Source of the DNA: Epiperipatus broadwayi
Lineage: Eukaryota > Onychophora > Udeonychophora > Euonychophora > Peripatidae
Direction of reading: 5' to 3'
Length of the DNA stretch: 64,000 nucleotides
Assembly: GCA_028023455.1 (NCBI GenBank)
Contig: JAQFVV010006255.1
Span: forward strand, 4,822,501-4,886,500
Shown: positions 25,072-37,155 of the stretch, piece by piece
How the letters are laid out: the number at the start of each line of letters is the position of its first letter
Position numbering within the stretch: position 1 is the first letter of the stretch
Position numbers and translations under genes: made by a program
The notes under the pieces: model-generated
What the model saw: the letters and a program-made list of their open reading frames with translations, nothing else
Database searches by the model: none
What the model was told of the DNA's origin: nothing

Positions 25072-27450
25072 TTCTATATTAGAACTTCTCAAACTGTGGG
25101 CTGCGGATCTTGTCAAGAGGAGCTGCAGAAATAAAAATTTAAATTAGAACAAGATATCTAAATTTATTTTTATATACCGATATATTTTTTAAATTAATAA
25201 TCACTCGTATTTACTTTTACAACTCATATATATCAGTAGTACATATACTGGTGAATTCACCTACTTGCACAGTTTACTAATTTTGTCTTTGTAACAAGTA
25301 TCACTAATATTAGTGTGTTTGATAATTCATCATTAAAGATATAACCCAGAGATGGATAAGCAGCTAATAAAAATGCAATATATTTGCAGAGATCAGACAA
25401 AGCCAATGAAGATACCAAAGAACCCAAATTGCAAACAATAGTATCTCATATTTTACCAGAGCTGGGTAGAACCATTCACAACATTTTCAACAACGGCTGT
25501 CAAGAAGCAGAAAATGTAAAAAAAAAAATAAAAAAAAATGCAAATATGATACTTTTTTGAAATACATATTTGTGTCTTCATATGATAATTCACATAAGCC
25601 TATATATGTAATCTATCAGAAACAATTGTCAAATGATTATATGACATCTGGACAACTTAGTCACTATTTAAATACTGTGTATAATGAATTTAAGAATAAA
25701 ACAATTGAATTTTTTGAAAGACAAGCCATTTAAAATGGCAAACTAAGTTTTTTTTCAAAACATACTAACTTAAATGACAAATCATTAAAAGCTTCTTTTG
25801 AAATTACTTTATTAATTGCTAAAACAAAAAACCTTACACAATTAGCAAAGATCTTATCTTACCAGCAATAAAAATTTGTAAAACTATCCATGATGATGAA
25901 ATATCAAAGCCTTAAAAAAAATAATAAATTATTATATCCAATGTCATAATTAAAAGAAAAATAAATATATCTGCATAATTTGAAAATTTATGAAGACCTG
26001 CTGTTTTGTAAAAATTTCTCCAATGCAATTAAGGGAAGGGATATATTTGAAAAGATGAATAACATTTTTACAGAAAATGAGTTGAATGGCAAAACTGCAT
26101 TGGAGTTTGTACCAAAAGAGCTGCAGCATGACTGACAGAACTTCAGGATTTATAGAAGAATTAAAAAGATTTCTCCAAATGCAAGATATGTTTATTGCAT
26201 TATTTGAAAAAACCTAGCATTTCAAAAACATAGAAGAATCATTTAGTAAAGTATTACCAAAAGTTTTCATATCAGATAATTACATAAAAGGTAATATCAC
26301 TAATAAAAGACTCTTTTGAATTTGATACCAAGAGATGGACTCTAATTACGAATCTTTTTTTCATATTACATAAAAATAAAATGGCTACCCTATGGTAAAA
26401 TTCTAAAAAAAGTTTTAATATTAAAAGATAAATTGTAAATTTTCCTTCTCAGTAAAAATCTCTTATTGGCATCTCCTTTTTCTGATCAAAATTGGATATG
26501 TTTAGATATCTTACTATTTAAATTTTTTTCAAAAAAGTTATCAAATTGAATCTTTTTCTGTAATGAAAAGATACTAATATATTAACCTAATCACAAATTT
26601 ACAACATCTGAAAATAAACTTTCTGCATGGTTGAAAAATTTTAGGGATAATAGAGAAATGATTGTTTCATGAATTTCTTGAAGAAATTATTGTCAACGAA
26701 AATTGAAAAAATAATAAATAATTAACTATATCACAAATTCAATGATTTTTTTTTAAAATATTGTCCTAACTTAAGTGAAAATAAAGAATATGACTGAATA
26801 AAATATCATTTGCTTCATCAATCCAATTTAACAATCTTCCATGGTCATTTCAAGAAGAATTAATTGACTTGGGAGAAGATTCAACCATTGAATGAAAATT
26901 TTGTAATAAGAATTTTAGATCTAGTGACAAAAAGAATATCATTCATTGATAATTACAGCCTTAAATATTCTGGTTCCATTAGCATCCACATATCTTTGAG
27001 AAATTACACTTTCATCACTATTACTAATTAAAAATAAGCATAGATTTTTGTTTAACAATGGAAATAGTGAAAACAAATCTAAAAATTTCTGTGTCAAATG
27101 GTTCATATAATAATGACTTTTTATATTAGCAATATTCAAACACTTCAATCACATTAAATTGTTTTTAAAATTTCTTTTGATATATTACACAATATTTGCT
27201 CTAATCATTATTAGTGAGCTTTGTGTTTCTTATTTCATGATCTTTGTAATTTATAATTCTTTTAAATATTTTGTATTATAATGAAAATATAAATAAGAAA
27301 ATTATTTAAATAAACTAAATATAAATACAATAAAATTATATAATAATAGCATATGCCTTTATTGAAAAAATAATTCAGAGGGTGGAGGAGGAGGTTCGAT
27401 ATTCCAGAGGAGCCTTTACATCAATGAGTTTGAGAAGCACTGCTCTAAAT
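25072..27450 (+). mobile_element. Dead full-length hAT transposon (ZBED5/FAM200/SCAND3-like) with TIRs and 8-bp target duplication
   Basis: The left end at 25080 reads TAGAACTTCTCAAACTG and the right end at 27442 is its inverted partner CAGTTTGAGAAGCACTG-like (AGTTTGAGAAGCACTG), the known TIR style of ZBED/Charlie hATs. The flanking 8-mers TTCTATAT (25072-25079) and CTCTAAAT (27443-27450) are a decayed target duplication near the hAT preference nTCTAnAn. Inside, at about 25,591-25,736, is HKPIYVIYQKQLSND..M, the BED-type finger with its Cys codons now Tyr, followed by KTIEFFERQAI. Then come NGKTALEFVPKELQ (about 26,090), SGFIEELKRFLQMQDMF (about 26,145) and, at about 26,940-27,100, ALNILVPLASTYL, the C-terminal dimerisation region. 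Stops and frameshifts throughout mean it makes no transposase. Confidence 0.88.
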
Positions 27451-27456
27451 AACTTT

Positions 27457-28848
27457 AAAAACATTAAAGACTTCCCTTATCAATATGCTAATATTCCCCA
27501 GAATATCCTATTTCACTCCAGTGGTCAATTTCACCAGTTTTCATCAGGAAGATACACAAGATGTACACTGATCTGATTAGAGGGGGGAGAAGTGCAACCA
27601 TCAGCTTGAGAAGCCTACAAAAACACACAAAGTTCAATGGGTTATCCCTACATTCCATAGATAAATTTATATTTCAACGTTCCTACAACTCTGTCTACAG
27701 AAAGTTCCTGCAGTATCCCAACTTCTTGCCATTTAAGGAGATCGCTCTCACAGACAAGCCTCTCTCTATTAACACTGATTGGCTGGCAACCCTCATATCT
27801 CATCTCCAAATTTACTACTCTTCGTAACAAGCCATCCTCAATGAAAATCAATTTCTGGGAAGCATACTACATCTTAATCCTGATGTTTCTGCAGGATCAA
27901 CTCTCCTTCAGCTTAACAACCATCTGCTAATCAAGAAATTTAAGCGATGGTTCCTTGAACCCAAATTCTTTGACTTCCTGTTGAAGATAAACCTCAACGC
28001 ATTGCCTACTAAACATTTTCTTGTACATCACTAAGGATTCTCAAACACAGATTCCACTTGCACCCTATGCCTCAGAGAAGAGGAAATTTCTCTTCACCTC
28101 CTCTGTTACTGTGTTTCCCTTCAACCCTACAAAGACCTTATAGCCTCCATACTAAATGACAAAAAGCCTTCCTTATCTATTCTCATTGACAATATACTGT
28201 GTGGAACCATCCCAGAGATATGCTCATCAACATTCTTATTGTTTTCATTATGGTTCACCCGGTGCTGGCTTACCTTTAGTCATGCACTGGAGCGCCCTCT
28301 TGATTTATACATTGACAAAACAGAAAAAATTTGGAAAAGGGACCTGAATTTGGCCCCCTCCTACATCTACGATGCCACATGGAAGCTAATTGATTTACCT
28401 CCCTAAGGCGGATTCCTTTCATACCTGAATACATATCTCCTATCATGGAAATGAGTATTATTGTTTAATAAAAAAAAAAAATAGAAAGTACTGACTGTTA
28501 AATAAGAAATGAGACTTTTCCTATAGTAAAGAAATATATTGTTACTTTGAATTTAAAATAAACAAAATTTGATTAAAACAAATATAAAAAAAACGTTTAT
28601 AAGTAAATCTACAACTACAGATTACTCATGTAACAAAAGCAACCCAAACTATGTAAAACCATGTAACTAATCCACAGTATGTAAAAATTCCTGTAAGTCA
28701 ATATAAAATAATAAATCAACTTTTATATATGTAAACCTACAACTACGGATTGCCCATGTAAACTCAGCAATCCATGCTATGTAAACTCTTGTAACCCTTT
28801 AAGACAAATAAAGCTTATCATTATAAAAAAAAAAAACATTAAAGACTT
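27457..28848 (+). mobile_element. 5'-truncated LINE (3' end with zf-RVT-like C-terminus), flanked by target duplications
   Basis: The same string, AAAAACATTAAAGACTT, stands at 27457-27473 and 28832-28848, just after an A-run: a target-site duplication with a poly(A) tail. The body holds the C-terminal part of a reverse-transcriptase polyprotein, open from 27561 to 27827, with stops at 27825 and near 28,033. After that, CTLCLREEEISLHLLCYC (about 28,055-28,110) gives the C-x2-C...H..C knuckle of the zf-RVT region, then a Trp-rich tail to about 28,405. AATAAA at 28,807 precedes the tail. The RT core is absent because of 5' truncation, as is common after target-primed insertion. It lies 6 bp outside the hAT target duplication. 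Confidence 0.88.
28594..28820 (+). repeat. Two diverged ~120-bp units in the LINE 3' untranslated tail
   Basis: Unit 1 (about 28,594-28,715) and unit 2 (about 28,716-28,820) share CTACAACTAC.GATT.CCCATGTAA-like and CTATGTAAA.C..TGTAA blocks. Both precede the AATAAA and the A-run of the LINE at 27.5-28.85 kb. Duplicated 3' tails of this sort may be recognised by the reverse transcriptase, but here that is inference. Confidence 0.65.
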
Positions 28849-30094
28849 GATTTAAATGAGAGCTTAAAGATTTTTATTTGCAGACATTCTTAAGTAGAAA
28901 GTAATCTTATTCCAACACGCACAATATCAACTTAATATAATTAGTATGACTACCCAAGAATCTCTAACAATGAAAAGCAGATTCTCAAGTTATCTACATG
29001 TAATTGAATTCTAGACCTTATCTCCATAAATAATTACATTTTCAATAACAACAGTTGGCATGATTCAAAGTTTGCCATTAAAACATAATATTTAAAATGC
29101 AAATACATCTGCTGCTCAAAATAATTTTTACAATAACTTATTCAGTAGTAATAACAATGCAAGCAACACTGATTATTAAATTTAGTTAACATCTTAGCTT
29201 GTAATTTAAAGATCAATATTTTGATTTTAAATCTACATTTCTGCATGAAAGCAGTTTACAAATTTTCAACAAAAGTAAGCTACAACAATCACAACTCTGT
29301 AACATCATTAACACCAATAATAATAATAATAACTACAGTAGAATTTTATTTTCTGGGTCTAAAATAATATTATACTAAACAATACTTTTCATATAATTTA
29401 CTTTCTTTTTTCCCCCCCATTCTGGAAAGCCTGTTTCAAGATTTCAACATTACATATGCACAATCATGAATTTATTAATAGTGCATAAACGTAAAGCAAA
29501 AGCAAAATATCCTTTAAATAGAACAATGGAAAATAAAAGTTCATCCAATAAGTATCCAAAATAGCAACAGAGAAAAAATATTGTCATTTTGTCAACTGTT
29601 GAGTGACAAACATTTAAAATATCCTTAGTTTTTTATTCATTAGTTAAGAATATCTATTTAAAAATCCTTTTATGAGTAGCTAGACTAATCTATAAGTCAA
29701 TTGTCTTTAAAAAAATTATTAGCTTGCATTCAACCCAAAAAATTCTATATTTCATTTAGTCCAAATCAAATCATCAGCATTCATTATACCACAAGACCTT
29801 TATTTAATATTCACTGTAAGTACATACATTGCAATCATTTTAATTGGCATCTGGTTAACTCTTTAGTCATCACATATACATAACTTTCTTTAATAACAAA
29901 AAGAAAAAAAACATATTTATAATAAAATCTTATTGAGATTATGTATGTTAGTGAGTAATTGATATTTTCTAATTTTTGCATAAAATTCTCAGAAGATATA
30001 TTTCTATACAAGTTAATATAGTATTCAAGTTAATAAGCAAATATTTATAAAATTAGAAATTATAACTTTTCCTAAATCACGAGTTATATATTAA
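28849..30094. other. Unassigned AT-rich DNA
   Basis: No gene or repeat family recognised; a short TAA run lies near 29,318. Confidence 0.4.
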
Positions 30095-30186
30095 TAGACA
30101 ACCTACATTCTAATAAGCATATCACATCTTCAAAATGATATTAGACAACCTACATTCTAATACATATCACATCTTCAAAATGATAC
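30095..30186. repeat. Tandem duplication, period 47 bp
   Basis: TAGACAACCTACATTCTAAT followed by ATATCACATCTTCAAAATGA occurs twice, starting at 30,095 and 30,142. The second copy lacks three bases. The copies are nearly identical, so the duplication is recent. Confidence 0.9.
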
Positions 30187-30394
30187 TATCCATTCATAGG
30201 AATATATTTTAAATTATTGTTATCCAAAATAAAATAACATTATTGCTATTTACACAATGACTTCCAAGATATTATGAATGCAGGCGAAAGTTCTAATGTG
30301 AACAGAAATGGGATTCGTTACAATTCAGTACATTAAGAATTTCAAATTTCACAATGAACTCATTCAAATAGAAAATAAATTTGACTATTCCACT

Positions 30395-31880
30395 CCATTA
30401 TAGTTTGATTATATCCAGTGGCCATATACACTATAGCCACCATCTATTCTTGTTTTCTTAATCTTATTTCAATCCACAAATCTTCTTAACACTTAACAGT
30501 ATTTAAATTTTTTTTGACCTAACTCCTATCCCATTTTTTCTTTTCTATTAATACTCTTCCATACCAAGTCTTCCAGTGTAGTTATTCTTCTTCTCTTAGA
30601 TGTGTTTCCACTATTGCTAATATCCCAAACTCTTCATTTTTAACTGCTCTGTTTAATTTCAGCCACTTTTTTTGTATCCTGCCCTGTTGTATATTCAAAT
30701 ATTCAATTTTAACAATTTATTCTTTTCTTACTACCCTTTTGACTCTTTCTTCTTTATTACATTTGTAATTAGGTTGGTTATCATTAATTTTACGGACCCA
30801 ATCCCTCTCTACATCTACATTTATATCTAAATTAGCTACTCTTTGTTTATTTCTTAGATTCCATCTATTCCTCTTCTTTTTATTAATACTGTAATTTAAA
30901 ACCCTACCCCTGTTTATAAGTTTGTCGAATTATATAGTAATTTTTATTAACCATACTCCCTAATGCTAAGTGGCAATCCATCTTTACTATGTAACTCCCT
31001 CTTACTAATAAAAAATATACCACACATCCATAAACATAAGATTATTTCTCTCACATAATTTTTTTCAATCTCTCATTTATAGAACATGCCCTCTCTAATA
31101 TATACCTATTGTCAAATCTTGGGAGTAATCCAACTATTCCTATTCTTCCTTTAATTTTATTCCAAATTTAGTACTCATCCATTACTCTTTCTGATGGCTC
31201 TGACATTTTATTTCTCCCTACCATAATATAAACATCTCTATTCCCTTGTTTCCTTACCTTATCTATAACATCCCCAATTCTAGCTCCAGACAAACATACT
31301 CTTATATATCTATTTCTATTTTCCTTTGCAATTACAGTCTCCACATCCTATAAATAGTGTGTCTCCTATCAATACTATCTCATAATTTACTTTCCCTACT
31401 TCATCCATAACATTATCTTCCACATTCTGCACTTCCTTATCTAGTTCTTCCTTGTCATTTCTATTCATTGACACCTTGATCTGCCCACACTTCATCTCTT
31501 AATGATTTTAATTTATTTCTTCATCCTTTACCTCTTCCTCTATCCTACTTATTCTTTGGCTAACTATCCCCATTTACACTACTTATTTTGTCATCCATAT
31601 CTCTTGTCATTCTATTTCTAGTCTATCTTCTTTAACTACATTTTCCTCCATTTCTCTTGACTTTTTCTTTAAACTATTTACACTTAGAAACCATTTCTTT
31701 ACTTCCTTTATCACATTTATATGTGATCTACATAACCATATGCCTGTTACATCCTTCCTAGTCTTATTTAAGCATTTCAAATGAAAAACCATATCACATA
31801 CAATACACTCTACCAAAGTATGCCTAATTTCCTTCTGACCATTATATATGCATTGTGGGATACAAATGCAATCCATATTT
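30395..31880 (-). pseudogene. LINE relic: ORF1 with PHD finger and SGNH-esterase-like part, then start of ORF2 endonuclease
   Basis: On the minus strand the order is as follows. PHD finger at 31,876-31,720; a charged, coiled-coil-like stretch below it; an SGNH/GDSL-like region with VLIGDTLF near 31,360 (family GDS) and GARIGDVIDKV near 31,270; then GLLPRFDNRYI..INERLKK near 31,100. Downstream (about 30,790-30,440) IEYLNIQ, KKWLKLNRAVKNEEFGILAI and ETHLREEE form the N-terminus of an apurinic-type endonuclease. CR1/L2-like LINEs are known to carry PHD or esterase ORF1 proteins. The remaining endonuclease and the RT are missing below about 30,395. The clade is uncertain. Confidence 0.8.
31607..31876 (-). 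CDS. Open fragment of LINE ORF1 with PHD-type zinc finger (89 codons)
   Basis: This is the intact N-terminal open piece of the LINE above. Residues 4-53 show spaced ligands C4-x-C6, C24-x2-C27, H32-x2-C35 and WLCRSH, the C4HC3 pattern of a PHD finger, with W47 before the last pair. The rest is lysine/glutamate-rich and likely helical. PHD fingers bind histone tails or act as nucleic-acid/protein adaptors; in LINE ORF1 proteins the role is unsettled. The frame stops at 31607 and further ORF1 sequence continues in other frames, so the protein is not full length. It is transposon-derived, not a host gene. Confidence 0.6.
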   Translation of the reverse strand: MDCICIPQCIYNGQKEIRHTLVECIVCDMVFHLKCLNKTRKDVTGIWLCRSHINVIKEVKKWFLSVNSLKKKSREMEENVVKEDRLEIE

Positions 31881-31989
31881 TCTTATTTTTCCAAATCCCC
31901 TACTCTATATTTAAATTTATTATTTTTCTACTACTCTTCAAATCTTTTTATACAAAAGGAAAACACTTTTTTTTTTTTAATAAATGGTG

Positions 31990-32590
31990 ATCAATAATTA
32001 TGTATTTCCTAACCTTACCCCTCAAATGTTATCCTCTTTGTCAAATAAATCATTCACTTTCCTAAATTAAAAAATTATTTAATAGCAAACCTAATAAAAA
32101 CCAACTAATCTTATGTATGACTTATATTGAATCACTTTCCAAATGTTAACAATATTTTCTCTGATGTTTCCACATCCAATTAACTCTATCTCTGTATTCC
32201 AATTTTCTTTTCACTCCACATACTAAGCAAATATTCTCCAGCAACAAATTTTTTTTCCAGATGATATTAAAAATATATAAATTTTAACTTATCTTCTGGG
32301 ACAAATAAATCATGTCAGCACAGCAAGACAGTCAAGGTTTAAAGTGGATATAAGCCAGTTGCCACCTTGTGTCAAAGTTTTTTTTATTTTTTTATACAAC
32401 AATGAACTTCATTAATTCAATAAAAAAAATTAGGTACATTATAATTTGCAACTCAGGTAACAAGATATGACCAATTCAATTGGTATTAGGGACATCTGAA
32501 AGACAAATTAATGAAATAAAAAAACATATAATTGTTATGTATTGATGATTTTACAAATTTGTTGTAGATGGTTGAGATACAGGAATTTTT
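31990..32590. other. Unassigned stretch between two LINE relics
   Basis: No protein similarity seen. It may hold the 3' tail of the LINE at 32.6-35.3 kb, read on minus; an obvious poly(A)/poly(T) end was not fixed. A T-run near 32,379 is one candidate. Confidence 0.35.
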
Positions 32591-32599
32591 AATAGCTTC

Positions 32600-35340
32600 T
32601 ATGTATCGCCATGGATTTTAGCAAAGGAAACTTTGCAGTCCCTCGCTTTTAATGTTTTAATAATATCTAACAAATCACTAAGTAGATTATCAGAATTTTT
32701 ACCAAACATGATGTTGCAACTCAGAATCCACAGTGAATAGTTCAGAATGACAGAGAGTCTTATTGCTGAGAAAACACTAGTCTGAATATAGTCTTCAATA
32801 TTGAAAATTCTGTTCTTATATGATGTCATCCAGCAGTTGATTAACGACCTATACTGTTGTAGAGTTTTGCACCCATATAGGAACTGCTGCAGTGTTTCAC
32901 TTTCACCACTGCACATTTAACATTCAGTAGTATTTTGTCAAAGCTTTTATTCACCAAGAAATCATTAGTTGGTACCTTACCATTTTATTTTTAAAATACT
33001 CTAAATATTTAGCTTCAAGCTTCAACAGTTTAAATCGTTTGATGATATATTCATTGCTAACCTTGAGAACAGTTTGGTTTATCAGGAAGGATTAACAGAA
33101 GAGTTGATAATGAGAATCCCAATATTTGAGCTTATTCCCAATTGCCCCACAATAATTCCAACACTCACAACCAAATTGACAACCATATTGGTCCAGGATA
33201 GGGACCAACCATGAGGTGGTGGTGTATCAGTGGGAATGACTAGGGATTGATTAGTCCTCTGAGATTATTCTTCTAATTGTAACAAGTGTGCAAAGGAGAT
33301 GGTATGTAGCCCTAGTCCAATGAGTTTTTTAGGTAGGCATGCATTCCTAAGGCTGATTGCAATGGTTTTCTTTCTCCACAAAAATCCAGAACATAGGATG
33401 ATTTGAAAAAAATAATTTATTTTCAGGAATATTAAAGAGTTGAGTAGTGTGATCATTCCATATAGACAGGTAAATCCCAGAGAGTGATTTAATATTGTCT
33501 GTTATGCCCTTGGAAAGCATGTTTTGTAATAGGATTCTCATGTCCCGAGGAGAAAGCATGAATCCTTGGAAAGCATGTTTTATAATAGCATTCTCATGTC
33601 CTGAGGAGAAAGCATGAATGGGAATGCAAGGAACTTTATGTGATCTGGCTAGAAAGGGTGTTGGTATTTTATTGCAAGATGACAATTTCTAGGCCATGGA
33701 CCTGTCTTGATGAAAATTAGCTGATATTGTTCTAGATACCAGTGTAGTAAGTATGTCTTCCAACACTGGTAGGTAATTTGTAGATGGGAGGAGGATGACC
33801 ACATCATCGACATATACCAGGTATTTTACCTCCCTCCCAAGGCTGGGAATGTATACCCCAGGGATATCTCTTTTCATTCTTAGAACCAATGGATTGATGA
33901 ATGCAGTGAATAATAGGTGCTCAGCAGAGATCCCTGGTGTATAGAAATGTTGGAATGAAATCCCAGAGTGATTCTGCCATCCATCGTAACAAAGTATCTT
34001 CCTGTTGAAAAGAAGGTTCTCCATGATAGATAAAAGGGTTTTGGTATGCTGATGAGAAGATCGACCATTACCAAGTCAAAGGCAGCCTGATTATCCAGTT
34101 GAACAGCTATGGGCTTGGAATTTCTGACACCTCACATTTGACCAATATTTTGAAAACAGAGGCTGCATCAATCATAGACCAAGCCCTACATGCAAACTCA
34201 GTAGGAGATAAACTGGGAATAATTAGATCTTAGATCGAATCTTTGATTCATAGATTCTATTATTTTTATTAGGAGAGGCATCATCGAAATAGGCCTAAGA
34301 CTTGCAAGCTCCAATGGTAGTTGATCTTTCTTCAAAAATGGGATTAATAAGACCGGATATGGTCCCCCAATGATCTATCTTGCAACCTCCAGCCAATTCA
34401 TTCAGCATGTTAAGAATGATGGGGATGGTGTAGCGGCTGAAGTGCAGTAGAAGGAACTTTAGTATTGCATGTGGTCAAGGGTGGGCTCTGTCAGGAATAG
34501 ATTTTAATTTATTTAAAATGGTGTTTGCCATACTTCTGTGATAAGGAGCAGTGTTACTGATAGGTGTGTTTCTATTGTATTTGATCTCTGGCTTTTGATT
34601 GTCTTGAAATGAATTCTTGTGATAATCAATATGTCTTCTCCTATATTAAATGTCATTGATATGAACGGAGGAGGGAGTGACCTGCTTCTTTTTTGAACCC
34701 AGAGCACACCCTAGGTAGCTTCGGGTCTAGCAATGCTGACTAACCAAGAATTTCAGGGCTCGCTTAGCTGCAATGTAATCTTCTAGGACCCTTTGTGCAT
34801 CATGGTATTGTTTCTTTAATAGGGTTATTTGATTAATGTCACAGAGTTCATCAGAGCTCAAGTCCAACTGGTGTGCAATTTAATCCATTTCTGAAAGTAA
34901 ATTCCAAGGGTCCACAAGAATTCATAATGAATCTGTTGATGAGTGACTGCAGAATCACAACACAAGTGGTCTAGGCAGAGACTGGGTCCAGACTCAGAAT
35001 ATTTATTTTGAATGGGTAGATGTAAACCTCTGAGATAAGAGCTATAGGGGTGATCTGCCTATTAAGATATCTGTTTTTCTTAGTCCCAGATTTATGGGTA
35101 TACCTGAACTAGCATCTATATCAATGTGCAAGGCCTTATGGTCTGTGAAAATCACAGTTTTTAGTTTAGTGTCTACGAAAATGTGTAGTTCTGGAGAGTA
35201 TTATTTGAGGTCAATAAGAGTCTTCCATCTCTTAGTGTAGAACGAGAAGGGTTAGAGTTTTGTAATGTAAAAATATTGATCTGCCAACAGGGACAAGAAG
35301 ATTCAGGTATTTGTTATCTCTAGCTTATCTATTGAGTGAC
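32600..35340 (-). pseudogene. LINE relic: endonuclease end, reverse transcriptase (YVDD) and C-terminal zinc knuckle
   Basis: Minus-strand translation gives, in order: TDHKALHIDIDASS near 35,130 (end of the endonuclease, SDH motif altered to TDH); a linker with DINQITLLKKQYHDAQRVL near 34,830; ILNMLNELAGGCKIDHW near 34,400; NLLFNRKILCYDGWQNHSG near 34,020; GVYIPSLGREVKYLVYVDDV (about 33,865-33,806), the catalytic YVDD loop followed by VILL; then the open piece 33347-33685. The C-terminal open piece 32599-32916 has C-S-G-E-S-E-T-L-Q-Q-F-L-Y-G-C, a zf-RVT-like knuckle, with a Trp-containing tail. This resembles the 27.5-kb LINE in plan but is a different family. Stops and a 56-bp internal duplication inactivate it. 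Confidence 0.85.
33508..33619. repeat. 56-bp tandem duplication inside the LINE RT
   Basis: CCTTGGAAAGCATGTTTT to GAGAAAGCATGAAT occurs at 33,508-33,563 and again at 33,564-33,619 with about four differences. Because 56 is not a multiple of three, the duplication shifts the LINE reading frame. Confidence 0.92.
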
Positions 35341-36545
35341 CCTTATAATAATCAATACTCCCTCTAACATTCATTTTACATAATCATTATATATAATCTA
35401 TTTATAATACTGAAGCAATCAATCTTATCTTAAGATTGAGCTTCATTGTTCTATCCACTTACCAAGTATTAACCTATGTTCAAACCTTATGTCCCATCCT
35501 GCTCCTTTAGTCGTGTATATATATATTTCATGTATATATTTCTGAGATGCATACCTAAAAATCATAAATTTTAACTTTTTCAATAACTTTTTTTATTATT
35601 ATAATTATTAATTCTTTTCTTATTAAAGTACATAGGTGCGGTCAAATATATATATATTATTGCTAACAAAATATTAATGTTATAAATATTTTTATTATAT
35701 GTAGTTTGTAAAACTTTTTCTTTTTAAATTATTTTTTTAATTAAACTGTACATTTTTGTAAAATCCAAAATAAAAGATGCAACCGTTAATTGTCCAAAAA
35801 TAATTAAAGGGGTGGAAACAATATTGTTTTAATCTTCGGAAGGAATTTTTAATTAAAATTTTACTGAAAATAAAATGGGCAATAAGATTAATAGATTTTA
35901 CTTTTGTTATAAACATTTTGTCAATTCTATTTCCAATCTGAAAATAGATTTGAATATATTTTTGGAACATTATCTGATGATTGCATCTCCAAAAACAATG
36001 GACAAAGAAATGTAAGATTTTATTAAATCAGAGATTAGATTTTGGGCTAGAAATAAAAAATAAAAAGCATTCCACAAAATACTGAGCAGGATGAAGTAAA
36101 AGTCTGACCTGAGAACTATGGAATGCTGAATAAAAGCTTGCTGTTACCTGAGAACTTGCATGGATCTTTGAATTGCCATGCACAAGGTGGACTTTCAAAA
36201 TGGACTCTTAAAATTGTGCAAGGTAACTAATTATTTTCATACTGCCAACTGAAAATAAATCTAGTTTAACTAATCTCAAATCCTGCTATCAAAATTACTC
36301 CTAATGTATTGTTTAATTTTATCTCTTTTTAATTAATATGTAAAAGGCTAATTGCTCTCAAATGATTTCTTTATTTAATCCTATCTCATATGCTCTAATT
36401 TTCTTTAACTTTGGTGTAGTCAATTATTTATATGTAGTTATTATTTGATTTTATATGTATGTTTTTATTATTAATATGCCAATCTCAAGTAATCTGATGA
36501 GCTGAATTTCTCAAAATCTTTCCTTTCCTCCTTTTTATTAAACCT
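35341..36545. other. Unassigned AT-rich DNA
   Basis: No gene or element recognised. Confidence 0.4.
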
Positions 36546-36630
36546 ATTAATACCCCCCTCATAAATTAAGGATATTAATATTCTCCTCATGAATTAAGGT
36601 TATTAATATCCCCCTCAAATCATGATGTAT
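36546..36630. repeat. Short tandem array, ~30-bp unit, about three copies
   Basis: Units of the form TTAATA.CCCCCTCAT.AATTAAGG follow one another, with drift in each copy. Confidence 0.75.
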
Positions 36631-36770
36631 TATTAATTAGTATAGTCGCTAGATTGTTTTTACGTGTCGAACATTTTATTTTATGTTTTTAATATAAAAA
36701 TTGTTATTTGTTCAACTCCAAATAGAATGAAGTAATTCTATACAGGGTAAATCAATAGCTCAAGTTAATT

Positions 36771-36961
36771 AATGCTTTGAAATCTTTTTATTTGTTTAAA
36801 TTCTGAAAAGGTGAACTATTAAATGTTTTCTATACAACTGCTAATTTTCTTTTATTTTTTTAACGCTTTGAAATCTTTTAAAACATTATTTGTTTAAATT
36901 CTGAAAAGATGACCTATTAAATGTTTTCTATACAACTGCTAAATTTTCTTTTATTTTTTCA
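36771..36961. repeat. Tandem duplication, period ~91 bp
   Basis: GCTTTGAAATCTTTT, TTTGTTTAAATTCTGAAAAG, TATTAAATGTTTTCTATACA and ACTGCTAA recur in order in copy 1 (36,771-36,861) and copy 2 (36,862-36,961). Copy 2 has a small insertion. Confidence 0.88.
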
Positions 36962-37155
36962 TACTCTTAAAATATCAAATATTTAAATATTCTAATTATT
37001 ATAAATTCCACAAAGGTGGGACTGAATTATTATGAAATAGCAGAAAAAGGAAGGTAGTAAATTTTAATGTTTCTTTTTCTAAATAAAATCTTGTATATGT
37101 ATATATTATAGTGGCATAACATATTATTTATCTAAATTATAACATTCAAACAGGG

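Noticed and set aside
26939-27148. Minus-strand 69-codon frame
   Set aside because: The plus strand here encodes the hAT dimerisation region (LNILVPLASTYL); the minus frame is its shadow.
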